Of a stretch of DNA of 64,000 bases, positions 37,276-50,767 are shown piece by piece. The first letter of the stretch is position 1, and the number at the start of each line of letters is the position of its first letter. The position numbers were made by a program, and so were the translations under genes. The stretch comes from Mugil cephalus (taxonomy: Eukaryota > Chordata > Actinopteri > Mugiliformes > Mugilidae): positions 19,772,172-19,836,171 of the forward strand of contig NC_061782.1 in assembly GCF_022458985.1 (NCBI RefSeq). The letters run 5' to 3'. The notes under the pieces were generated by a model. That model saw only the letters and a list, made by a program, of their open reading frames with translations. It made no database searches and had not been told where the DNA came from.

Positions 37276-40200
37276 ATCAAAGACCCAGTTGGCGCCCTTG
37301 CCATGGATCGAGATCTTTATTTACTGGGTGCTGTCCTTTGGTTCTCATCTGTACTCTTTCTACCAACTGCACAGGTTCTCCAAAGGTAAGTTAGGTGAAC
37401 AGATTTAATTGTATTAGTTGGATGAAAAGATTAGAATAATTGTGAGAAAAATTAAGTTGTTGTTTTCTGTTTTGTACCACAGAGCACGAGGCAGGATTAG
37501 TAAGAGAATTCCAATTGGAAAATGGCCTCCTTAAGGGTTTTAAAAGGGTGAGTTCAGTGTTAAAACGAGTACGAACCAGTACTATAGTGCATCTCACCTA
37601 AGGTTCAGGAATTGAATTGAATTGAATTGAATGTCATCAGTGCATACAAATAATACGGTATGTTTTTAATGCCTGAAGTGACTGTAGTTGTATTTATCAG
37701 GACCCATCAGACTTTGAGTGGACTTTCTGGACTGAATGGGGAAAGAAGTCTTTACTGTGGACTCTGACTGGCCATGGCATAGTATCGAGATTGACTGGCC
37801 TATTTTACCCCAAGGTGGGAAGCAGCTGCCTGAGTAGTGTTAAATGGAATAAATCTGGTGGGAGACATTTTAACATGACAGAGTGTTTTTGTATTTTTCC
37901 AACAGCTTAGGCTGCCAGTGCTCACAACATATGGCCTCTTAGCAGCCAGCAGTGTGTTGGGGATGAAAGGTGTGAGTGTGCTGCTGGTACATCTAGGTCT
38001 GTCCTTTTCAGTGGCCCAGCTGCGAAAGCCTGCCCTGTCATGGACCTGTAACCTGCTGCTGCTCTCCACGCTTCACATCCAGACACTTCAAGACATCCAG
38101 GTGGGTTGTATCGCCTGGATTGATCTTGTTTATGATTTTGTGCCAAATGAAACGAGTAAAGAGTAACAAAACTATAAAAATTAATGGTGAATCAGGATAT
38201 GTTCTGAGGGGTTTAAAATCTACTTATATTTATTGTATTTCGGTACCTGGTCCTGGCTTAAACTAATATTATTCCAAACATCTTTTGCTTTACATTTTAC
38301 ACTGTAAAAACTGAAGTATAGTACAAAACAAATCAATTTAAGTTAAAGGGGCATATGAATGCAAAAATTATTTTGATCTGGGGTTTATCTATGCGGAGTT
38401 TGCATGTACTCCCAGTGCCTGCGCTCGTTTTCTCCGAGCGCACATTCAGGACACATGGAAGTTAGGTTCATTAGCGATTCTAAATTGACTGTAGGTGTGC
38501 ATATCCATGGGAATAATTATTTGCCTGTGTCAGCTCTGTGACAGACTGGCAACCTGTCCAAGGCACACCCTGCCTCTTGCCGTATGCCATATGGCTACAG
38601 CTGGGATAGCCTCCAGCACTCCTGTGACCCTCTAAAGGATAAGTTATAGATAATAGATGGAAACTCCACAATAGAACAGTAGTTTCTATTTGTTTAGCAT
38701 CTGCATCTCTCAAACCCAAGCCCAAGCTATAGCTATATATACTATGTACAAGAGAGAGAGAGAGAAACACACTTGTCTCACCCCTCCCCAGCCACAACAG
38801 AAATCTGCGTGCTGTCACCACACAGGAAATTGAGTTTCTCACCTATCTTTGGTCACAAGCTACACCACTGTCTGTGTCGATACCCTCACCTTACCAATTT
38901 GTCCTTTATTGTTTTGTTATGGTTCTGAAAGTAAATTTGAGAATTTCAACAAAGAACACAAGAGGGCGCAAGATAGTAACGTGTTGCACAGCCATCTGGC
39001 CGCAATATTCCCTTGCTTCGTGCCCGTGCTACTTGATAAAAGGGAGACGAATCCAGTATTTTTTTAAGAACTGGTGCCAGTGTCCTCCCACATGCATTAA
39101 GACACAGTGACAAATTTAGGATTTTACAACAGCTAGGATAAGCTGTAATTTATAACACGTCTTGAACTGTACAGTACAAGCACAGTTACAGTGAGGCAAC
39201 TACATCCCACTCACAATGGTTAAAAATTAGAATTCAGTGAAAGTAAACTAGACCTTCATCTCCCATTTTTCTTTCTGTAGCCACCCTACAGGTAGGGTAT
39301 ACACATGCAGGTGTTGAGTCATGTGTTCAAGTTGATATTTCTAATTCTCCCATGCACAGCTCTTTAAAAGCTATGACAGAGCTGTAATTTGAATACCCTG
39401 TAATGTTTGTAATATTTTCATTTCAGTTGTTATTGCTGTTAGTGTCAGACTAGTGTCAGCAATAATCCAAGGATTTCCCAGGGATGTTTTAGAAGTAATT
39501 GGCCTTCCTACTGTATTCCACAGAGAGGCTGGTATAAGACGGAGGAGGAGTACTATCTGCTGCTCTTTAGTGTTGCTGTGTGTGGTCTGCGCTTCATCAG
39601 CTTCAGCCTGGAGCATTGCTGGAGCCCTTCAGACCATGGTTGGGTTGTGCAGCTCTGTTGGTTGTTTTCATACACGTTCTATCATCCTTTTTTTTATAAT
39701 GGACCCATCGTCACGTACAAAGACTACACTGAGCAGGTAAGAGCCTGAAGTGGAGTAAACTCTGATTTAGTGGAAAATTGTTTCCTTTGTTTTTGTCCGG
39801 GGGAGCCTGAGGCTGACCTCTTTTTGAAAAAAACATAGCAAAGAGCGATTCAGCTCTGGGGCATGCTAGGGGGCAGTCTCGAGTTTTCATTTTATAGAGC
39901 AATACCAAGCAGATTTGGCCATCCAGCATGGGTTGCCACTTTTATTACAAACCTGGAATCTCTTTTCTGGTGGTATCAATTTGACACCTAACAGGCTCCC
40001 GTTGTGCACTTGCAGATGCAGAGGCCTGCTGAGGAAAGCGACGGGGCTCTGACTTTCTTGGTGCTCAGATTGGGACGGATCATATTGTGGTGGTGCATTG
40101 CAGAATACATGATCCACATTATGTACATGCACTCCATCCAGTCTAATGAGACCTACATAGAAATTCTCCCTCCTTGGGCCTTGGGTAGTTTATATTTTTG

Positions 40201-40749
40201 TCTTCCATGCAACATACTGCTGAGTTTCAGCTTTAATGTTTCCTTTACATCTTTTTTTGAAAACACATTATACCCTCAGGATTGGTTGTAAAAACTCCAT
40301 CACGTATGCAGATTGGTTATTTTCCTTGATTCTTAAGCGCTGGGATCTGTGTTGTGTTTTTGTTTCTAAATTAGCCAAGCCTTTATGTCTTTGCAAGGCA
40401 CATGGACGTGTGTATAATTTACACAGGTGCACGCTGCGGTGCATAGGTTCTCTGCATGCAAAGCGTCATGTTAAATGCTACATATTTAAATATAGAGCAC
40501 ATCTGGGGGTAGAAAGTATAAAGTCATTAAATCAGTCGTTTTCTAACTCAGCGTCATCCTCTCTGTCCCCATAAGCAGGTAGCAAAATGTCTATAAATTA
40601 CAGGCAAACTGATTGAAAATTATTTAATAATTAGTAATAGTAAAATAATAAAAATAAAAATAATTTAATAAATAGTAATAATATTTTAATATTATATAGA
40701 TCCCCTTTTTTCTGCTACAGCAGTCCGAACTAGACTGGCCTTCAATATA

Positions 40750-40807
<58 letters not shown>

Positions 40808-43062
40808 GACACATTATCTGGCTATTCTAAGTAATGTATAAGAAAATGCGATGCCAGCTTTTCCATTTCTCCATGGTCCTGTTCGGATGCTCACATTACC
40901 CATCCTATGCGCTATTGCAGTGGGCAGCATTGGCGCCCTAAATGGCCTGCAGCTACACAACTCCATACAAAACAAACCACTGTGCTCTGACACATCCTAT
41001 AATTTTTTTTTTCTTTCTTTTTTTTTTTTTTTCTTTATCAGAACCAGCTTTAACCTTTTCACCACTTTTACCAGGGACGCCCACCCGTCTAGCCATTAAA
41101 ATTTGATGCTTGTCAAAATTGCTCATATCCCTCCACTTGGACATTTCTCGGTGGAAACAAACCGTTCAGTTGCTGCCTAATTTTTCCCACCCACTGACAG
41201 GTGCCATGATAAGAAGATAATCAGTAACATTCACGTCACCTGCCAGTGGTCATAGTTTTATAGCTGATAGTACATGACTTTATCAGAGCCAGATTACCTA
41301 AACTTTACCCCTGTCACAGGTGGACTGGCACTGGCCCTCGTCCAGTTCTTCTACATGAAATACCTGGTGCTCTTCGGTCTCCCATCCATGCTTGCTTCTT
41401 TGGATAAACTGGTTCCTCCAAAACTCCCTCGCTGTGTCAGCATCATGTACAGTTTCACAGGGATGTGGAGGTAAGATCATACAGCATTCCTTAACACGTC
41501 AGTGACTGCACAAGCTAGCTTCCTGTGTATCCTTTAGAAAAAGTTATATTTAACGTCAAGTGCTTGAAGTGCTTGGAGTGCTTTAGCAATCAAATTCAGA
41601 CTGGACACAGAAAATGGTCTCATCTTGTGTCATTACTGGCAATAAGGACAATAGGTCACCTCTACACCCAGGTCGTGATATTATTCTTTCAGACTCACTG
41701 AAATGGTTTGTTCACTTTATTTGCAGCAGAAATAGCTGGAATATCGAGAAAACAAATCATGAAACAACAAAAAAACTGTTTCTATCCTATTGATATAGAA
41801 AAACAATTTCACAGTGTTTTACACAGTCCAGAAAAACTTTTTAAGTGGATAGCATAAAAAAAACAACATTTCCACTGAACATAAAGTGTCCCAATTATTT
41901 ACTAAACTTGTTTAACACGTTTCTTACAAAGCACAGGATTGTGGGAAAATGATTATGCCTGGTTGATGCTGAAGGGGTCACAATTGCTCAAGTTAATGAA
42001 CACCCACAGTGCAGTGCTCGTTACAGATGGGACAAGAACATGAACCTTATTCAGGAGGACTCCAGATAAGAATATTACAACAAAGTCTGAAGTAATTTGG
42101 AGAATAATTTCAAGACATTTGGATATTTTCACATTACAGTGTGATGTCATGCCGGGTGCTGTTGAATTTTAGACCAGTTTGAGACTCACTTATGATATTA
42201 GTATTGTCCATCCCATTTATATGACTAACAATGAACTAAAACATAGAAACACATAATGCACAACTAAATCCTCCAAAATAATGGTAACCATTTTCATGAA
42301 GTTCAATAAACATCCCTCTTAACACCTCATAACCTCCATCAAGGAAAGCTTTGTTTTGAGGCTTCTTCATCAAGAAGGTTGAACAAACAACTCTTGTGAT
42401 ACAAAATGAAAGAAATATGTTGGGATCTAGCAAAAACATGAAGAAAAGAGCAGCGCCTAAAAATGTGGTAACTCATGGATAAACTGTGAATTCACCAGGG
42501 AGTACAAGGTTTGGCAGTTTATATTCCCAAATGTAATTAACAAGAAGATCAGCCTTTATATAGAGCACATAAAGTTAAAATGTATGACCATGTGTTTGCT
42601 CAAACATACACTGACTGTAAGCTGGGCTGGCCAATGTGCTGACTCCGATGCACTCCAATCCTGCCTGCGTGTGCTGAGCTGGCCCGATGTTGACAACATT
42701 GATGGAATGCATAAAGCTGTCCATCGACATCATTGACGAAACAGCTCCAGTTTATAGACTAGTGCCAAATCTAATCTTCCTAATGCCAAACCAGGAAGAC
42801 AACACAAGCACACAGGCTTCACGCAAACTGCACAGGTCTCAGTTTATATAAAGCTGTGCTCAGGTGTTTCTTTCTCAGTGCCATATTATTATGTAAATTT
42901 GTGACTCAAATGTCCATTTTTTTCACCCTCAGACACTTTGATGAGGGTCTGTATCGATGGCTCATCAGGTAAGAGGCACTTCATGAGAAGTGGACAGACT
43001 AATTCAAATGTTAATGCGTACTAAAAATGTGAAATGTCATCTAAATCAAATAGTATCTCTAT

Positions 43063-43154
<92 letters not shown>

Positions 43155-43237
43155 ATCTATATATCTATATCTGTCTGCCTGTCAACACTGTCATACAGTA
43201 TTATTTATTTATTGTTCACTTAAGAAGCTTGATTCCT

Positions 43238-43308
<71 letters not shown>

Positions 43309-46300
43309 CGTGCATATATGTGTGCGTGTGTGTGGTAGGGGTGGTCTGAACTTGTCACCTGAATTACCTTAAAAAGGGCGCCATCCTCCAGCTGCATGTC
43401 CACATGTTCCATAATAATGGACGAGGACGCTGCATTTGCATGGAGGCTTTCTCATGATTATGAGCTCGCATGTTGTTGGTGAACAGTTCTTCTGTTGTGC
43501 CACTGCTCCTGCACCCTGGAGAAATGCCTCTTTGTTTAATATGTGCATATCTAATGGGAGCGTTATGTGTTTGCTCACTTGTACTTTGGACAACGCACAT
43601 TATTAGTTCGTTTGTTTTTAATGATGCACACTCGGCTGAATGCAGCCTATTGGGAGTTTATGGTCTGTCTGCTAGACGCGGGTTGCTACATTAAGGCAAC
43701 ACTGCAGTTGCACGGTTGTCAGGGAACACAGTGATGTTCTGTGAAAGTGTATCCTGCCTTAGTTATTATTTGCTAATTAGCGTTTGAATTGACAGGCTTT
43801 ACTTTTCATTTGTTTGTCGTGTACAGTGGGATGGCGCACATGTGCATCTGCTTTTCTGTGAAACAAGGCATATCAGGCAGTTAAGGTGGCTCCAATTAAT
43901 TTGTTAAGTTCCCAGGATTTAAATTGCAAATAAAAAGTTTCCATTTTAATCCGTGTCCACTGGAAATTGTTTTCCTCTGCTTAATGGCATCACTTGCAAT
44001 TATCTCACTGCAGATGCAAAACGATACCCGCGACACAATGCCCCGGTGTTCCTCTTTGCAAGTGCTTTTAAAGAGCTTTTAATGCAGTTCTGAAATTCTG
44101 TTGAAATCGTCTGAAAAGCACTAGATGAGTGCGTAGGTGCTAAATGATGTGCTCTACATGACTCACTGACACCCCGTCTCCCTGTGAAGCTAAGTGGCTC
44201 ATTCTTTGCCATTCCATTACGCCTTCCCTGCCTGTATGCCGCCGCGTCCCGGGGTCTCTGTTTCACTCACATTCAGTTATCGGCCAACAAAAGAGCTCTT
44301 ACAGGCCGATTGAGTTATTGGAGTTGCATATGAGAAGCAGCATATGATCCCACATCCCGGGAAATATCAGCAAATGTTCAACTAAGGCCTTAGATGTGAT
44401 TTGGTGACAGGTCAAACTCACTGCGCAGTAATGCACAACATTTGCTAGTCTGTCCAGTTCCTCCTGACAGTCTTTAAAGCCTGTCACCTCACTGTTTTCA
44501 CCATCTGCTTCAAGTAATCAGGTGTTGCATAACACACTGATTATTCAGGTAGTCATTCATATCTCCAAATTATCATATTTTGATCAACATCTGCTTAGAA
44601 TTCATTTACATCTAAATAAATTAAATTGATGAATGGATACTATGTGTGTTCAGGTATTCAGTTTGCTCTGGCTCTAACCCATGCTGCTACCTCTCCATCT
44701 GTTGTTGCACCTACTTTCATCCTCCAATATGGACGAGCTGGCCGCTCTATTAAAGGCTCACAAAGTGCTGGCTCATCTTTCAGGAACATTGATTAGCCAC
44801 AGGGTGCCTGAAATAATTAGTTCCCAGCGCAGCAACACTATGCACTACAGCAACACTGTGTTTGTTAAGCGTGATGGGAGTGATGTAGCATGTTCAGACT
44901 CTTGTCAGTGCCGTTGTGGTAGATGAGGTTCTCAAGCTGTGTGCTCCACATTTGTCAGTGATTAGTGGGATATACTGTAGTTCGCGTCAAGTAAAGTTAC
45001 TGTTTTTTAAACTTAATACAATATGATCTTATTTAACAACATAGGCCCATAACAACATGAGCTGTCTGTTCTCAGCATAACTGAGGTCGAAAATATACAT
45101 TACAAAATCTTAAGTCCTGTAACCCCTAGTAAACATGTATATTTATTCTGTCAAGTTGGGCTTTTTATTGTGCATTTTAGGAATTGTGTGCCTTTAGCAC
45201 TGTCTCATGTTTCAGCAATTGCGACTTGTGGTTTGGTGAAGCATGGTGATCTGTGAACCCTTATTCAGCAACAGAATACACCATATTGCATGTCATATAT
45301 GACCATCTTGTGACAATGCAATGTAAATGTCAGTTATTAATAGAAAGTGGAGCAGCTGGACTATTTCCAACCCTATAAAATTAGCAGACACTCAGCACTT
45401 AAAGTAGCATTCATTATTTTATTTAAGACATGAATGTGTTGAAGCACACAACCTAAGGAAATGTAAACAATGCTAATATTTAGTTCATTTTATGTATATT
45501 TAATCGCATAGCATGAATGATGAATGAATGACTGTTTATTGAAGCATATTCTAATACTCATGAACATTAAATGTTCGTATTTGACTATGCCAAAATCAAG
45601 CTCACTAAGTCATCAGGACTGGATGACTTAGAGCCTGATGCTTGAGAAGGATGGTCATCTGTGGACAGTTTCTTTTCTTTCTGTCTTTGGGGACCGAGAC
45701 ATTGTTGATGATGTTGATGAGTTGTGTCTTTGCTCTGTGTGTTCCCTGCTGGACTAAGGATGGTGAGGACGACATCTCCAGCGTGGGGCATGGAATCTGC
45801 CCATGTGTTTTTTCTGTGGCTTCTGTGTTTGTTGGTAGTGGAACTGTCGTACCGCTGGGGCTGCCTCAGATGACTTTGGCAGTGACAACACGTGCGTTCT
45901 CTTGACCACTGCTGTGCAACCTCTGCACATGAAAGGTGTGGGTAATAGTAGGCTGCCTCTGTCATGTCTTGCATGAATTAGCCTCTGGTACCTCGGATGA
46001 TGCTGCAGGGCCCCACTATGAGAGTAGTTGTTGTTACCCTAGTTTCTGTGATGGCGAAGATTGAATCTGGACGTTGCCTTCACCACTTGTTGTGAAGTGG
46101 CCATCCCAATGTTGGCTTTTGTCTTGTTTGCATCTTCTTGACAATCCTCTGCATAGGAGATTCTGCGGTAGTGGGGAGAGAAGGTTGTTTTTGTATTCAT
46201 CATGTTTTGGTGGTGCTTCCTGGATCATTGCCCTGAGTGGTTCCTGTACTAGCTTGTTCCATGGACACATCATCTTCGTCTTGAAGCGAATCAGTGATTC

Positions 46301-49300
46301 TTCACTAATGGGCAAGAAGGTGGTACCAGCAATGTGCATGCAGTGCCCAAATTCCAGGGGAATCCTTTGTGGAGAATGAAAATGGTGGTCTACCTCTAGT
46401 ACTGATCCTGCCTGAATCTTCATCTTGACATGTTCCAACATGGCCATGTGCCATGGGTACATCATTGAGTGAATCAGAGATTCTCTGGTAGTGGGCAAGC
46501 AGTTAGTACCTGCGATGTTTACGTCATACCCACATACCAGATGAATTATTGTTGAGAAGAAAACCGATATGTCTTCAGTGATGTGAAGTAGTAGTTCTTC
46601 TCTCCTCTTCTACCAGCGATCCAGTGGTGGTGCAGCTGGCCTCCATCTCTAGTGCTCCAGTGGTGGTGCTGGCCCTCAGACTGCAGGATGTTCCTACGTG
46701 CAGGTTACTGTTGCGAGTTTGGACTTGTGTAGCTTCTTATCTTGAAGGTCAACCGTGGCCTAATGAGAAGTAGGTTTTCCAAAATTCTAGTTTAGCATTC
46801 TCTGCTCTAAGGGCTGTATGAATAATTTTAGTCAGCGGTGACACAAACACCTATGAGATTGCTACAAAAGTGTGAGAATCAAGATATCTGTGACTGTGTA
46901 AGAGAAAATTCATCTGGAACACAGTAGGAAATGTACATTTCTGTTCTTGGGTGAACCCACGCCTAATATGTGGAATAGTAGCCCAATTCAAATATGAATT
47001 AGTAATGTAAAATCTGATGAGTAACTGTTCAAAAGTAGATGGTAAAAAGGTGAACCTGAACAAATTTAGAGATGTTTTAGCCTAGGTATGTCCAGGCGAA
47101 ACCACCAGTTGTGCGTTGTTGTCAGATTTTGGCATCATGTGCCATTTGACCTTTGTCAGGTACCAGTCTGAAAAGCTGATTTTGTTTCACTGATATATCA
47201 CTAAATATCATTAGATATTGCATCACTAGATTCATAGAGGTCGGGATATTTCGACAACCAATTGGTCAATTTTAATGATTGACACCTCTATCGACCAGTT
47301 AGAGTCAGGAGAATTTAAAACCAATGCCCAAATTTACCATAGCAAACACCAATGATGATCTCAAGCAAAGTAAACCCAAAGATATAAGCATATTGGCAGA
47401 AGACCCTATACTCCAATCTAGAAACCTCTTCTTTTTTATGTAAACAGTAAACAGACATCTTTGTAATCAGCAGCATCTCCGCTTTCATGACACATGTTGT
47501 TTATGTGGTTATATTTATCATTCAAGTGTTGAGGTTAGTAGAACCACTAAATAAGATGTTCGGCATTTTCGTTACATCCCCATACAATTGCTTGGGGTTT
47601 GATTTATGTTCGGTTTAGGTGGCAATGCCTGATAGAGGCTTTTTGATGAATTTCTCCCTCTGTCATTTTGGTATATTACATGTTCAGAGTGGTGCATGCT
47701 ATCATGCATTTACTGTAAATCGTTCATAGCGCATGCATCTGTCACAGTGACATGCCCAAGTCACGTACTGGATATTTACCTTTAAATATTTACCTTTAAA
47801 TTAAACTATATCAAACTCAATTTATTACCCAAAATACCACTTTCAGCAAAACACGAGCTGAAATTTTGAGAGTAAAAGTTTACCGGACATAGAAAATTGG
47901 CTTACACACTTCAAGTGTTTGTTGTGAATCATACAGTTATCATAGACTTTGGAGCCATTAACCCAGCTGTAGTTTTGTTATCAGCTTGGCAGTATTGATA
48001 GTGGACGTCAGAGCCACTTTTATTAGATGAAAAACAAAACTAGATGAACATGATCATTTCTGTGAAAAGTGTTCTCTACACATCATCAGTGCATTGTTGT
48101 GCCATTTTACATCTGCACTATTCACCATCCTACATAATATTAGTATTTTCCTTAATGTTGTCCATTGAGTTTGACAGGTGATAATCTCATTTCACTCATG
48201 ACTTGCCTATTTTTTTTGTGATCAATCTTTTAATTGAAAAAAAATTACAATACATATATTTTGACATCATGTACACGTTTTTTTCTTCCCCCACAAAGCA
48301 AAGTAAACAGAAACAAAGTAACCAGTATCAGAACCACTATATCCCCCACATGAACCTCCCACCCAGGACATGACTTACCTATTTTAATGTACTTTCAGAT
48401 ACATCTACGTGCCGCTTGGAGGTTCACGTCACGGCTCACTTTACAAAATGTTATCCACTGGCCTCGCGTTTGGATTCGTCTGCCACTGGCACGGTGGCCA
48501 CGACTATTTGCAGTACTGGGCTCTGATGAATTGGGCTGGAGTTCTGCTGGAAAACGGACTGAAGTCTCTATTTGCTTCACCCTTTATTCACTCCATAGTT
48601 GTAAGTTAGAAATTTACCTCTGACCGTGCAGAAACATTAAGCTCTAGAAAGAAAGAAATTACTCCATTGATGTTCAGTTGAGATGTGTGGATATAATGAA
48701 ATCTTTAGCATAACAATAAATAAAGGGTTGATATTATGTTATTTAATGAGTGATGACGCTCTGAGTAGCACAAAGCAGGAGACAGGAGATGAGGTGGTTG
48801 GATTCTGTCACATCTAATTGCCATGTACAGTTAACGTCCCACATTAATGTGAGTAAAAGTCTTCTTCCAATACATTAACAATAGAGACGTTCAAGCTGCT
48901 TCTGTGGCCTCTAGGCCTGGGAGATATTCATGTTCTCAAAATAGTATGAAGTCAGATGGCGCACTGTGTTATCCTCCTTGTTTATGGTCACACTCTTCAT
49001 TAGTGCCAGGTGCTTCTGTGTTATTTCCAAGATTTACAATGGAAACTCTCCCTTCACTTATTTATTTACTGATTTCCCAGGAGCAGAATTTCTCCCCGGT
49101 GATGAAAAGGCGCTGCATTGCCCTTCTCTCTGCCTTCTCCACTGCCATGCTCATCCTGTCTAATCTGGTGTTCCTTGGGGGGATACATGTTGGCAGAATC
49201 TTCTGGAAGCGAGTCTTCATTCGAGGTAAATTGCCGCAACACTCACTCAGCGGGAATTGTGTTTGCCTTTATTTTGCAGGATTGTTTCAGCTGGATTTGT

Positions 49301-50707
49301 GCATTCTCTGATGTGGATTATCGCTCACGTGGTTTCTTATTTTGTCAGTTTAGTTGCAATGAAGGACATCACACATCAGTGGTGCTGGTTAAGGTATTAT
49401 ATAGCTCACGTTTACAAGAAAATGAAATCAGAAATAAAGGTATTATATACTCAAAAATGTGGCCGCTCTGTAGGCCTCTATATTTAGCAACACTTGCAGT
49501 GGATAGTGACTCTATATTATGCAGCTGCTCGGATAAACTAAACAGACAGACATCTGCTTTGTGCTTATGCCAGTCCCTGTTTTGCTGCCTCTGTCTTTAT
49601 TTGGCTCATTTGGTACCTAAAGCAATATGGCAGGACCTCCTGAATCCTGTCTACTTCCGATAAGGAGTCTACACTCGCCTCTGTGCTGGAGGCAGAGTCA
49701 GTGCAAAGAGCTGACTGTTGATAGCATCAACATATATCCTTTATAAGGTCACTTCTGCTCAATAAAATATGCACTTTACTAATTTAAAAGCAGCATTATG
49801 TTGTTTTAGCCATTTAGGTTCAGTAGAAGACACTGTAAAGACATTATTGATATAATACAATCATTTCAATTCGGTGTTACATTTTAGTAATCAGTTCCCT
49901 GTTGATGCACTCTCTCCTTCCACACAGACTCCTCAGGGAAATATCTGCTTCTTTAGCTGCTAAATGCTGCACTATTTTCACCTGCTGATCGCTAACCGAG
50001 TCAGTCGGCTGCTGTTTGGTGATGAGAACACGGTGTACGGTGTGTTTTTCAGAGGTCAAAACTGCTGTGTGCTGCTGGAAAGGGTTCTAATTAAGGCTGA
50101 AATGCAACATAAAAGCTGCAGGACACAAAACCAAAACGACGAGCTGAAAGATGCTCCAATGCTATGTAGAGCTGTAGGCAATTTGTGTGTGGCCTGTTTC
50201 ACATTATACAAGGTTCTTTGACCCAAATATAGATGCGCAGCTTAAATTAGATCTCACATTAAATAGATCCACCGATAATGGCCACACAGTGATTCATAAT
50301 AAAAATATAATTGACACAAAAAGACATAAAATAAAAATAAATAAATATAAAATAAAATAAAAAAAACATAGATGTACTATGAGATGAGCCTCCGATGGAA
50401 TAGAGACTGTTGACAGAGGTGTTGTTTGACAGTGTTATGTTCAGTATAGCACTGCTAAAGCATGATACTCTCCTCCTTTTAGCAAGGCTCCATAAATACA
50501 AGCCCCTCTGTCGCAGACTAATTGACGAAACTCCAACACTGACTTTGCGGTGATCCATTGCGTTTTATGTGTGTTCATAAACCATGCCAACACTAGAGCC
50601 ACTTTCTCAACCACCAAAGCTTAAAACGTCATTGGTGTCGTCACTCACCCTTAATTAAGCAGGCATCAATACGTGCTTCATGAAAGACTTCCTGGATTCC
50701 TCTACAT

Positions 50708-50767
<60 letters not shown>

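Larger units (their letters stand above)
42969..48398 (+). other. hhat intron 8 (5.4 kb)
   Basis: Interrupts hhat between the exons carrying catalytic Asp346 and His386. Besides the two microsatellites and the coding-like relic described separately, it is A/T-rich unique-looking DNA with no other recognised gene. Confidence 0.6.

Noticed and set aside
37303-37386. ATG at 37303 ([13 protein letters not shown]...) as the hhat start
   Set aside because: It is in a different frame from the rest of hhat. The frame from 37265 gives [20 protein letters not shown], which aligns with human HHAT and joins the next exon in phase.
43064-43305. CRISPR-like regular repeat array
   Set aside because: Simple tetra- and dinucleotide repeats without spacers, in an animal intron.
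43034-43412. Open frames over the CTAT and TG arrays
   Set aside because: They encode only YLSI and VC/HT repeats from microsatellites.
49278-49487. Last hhat exon placed at 49278 or 49287 (AG acceptors just after exon 10)
   Set aside because: The resulting tails do not match HHAT. The exon at 54993 encodes [20 protein letters not shown], which does.
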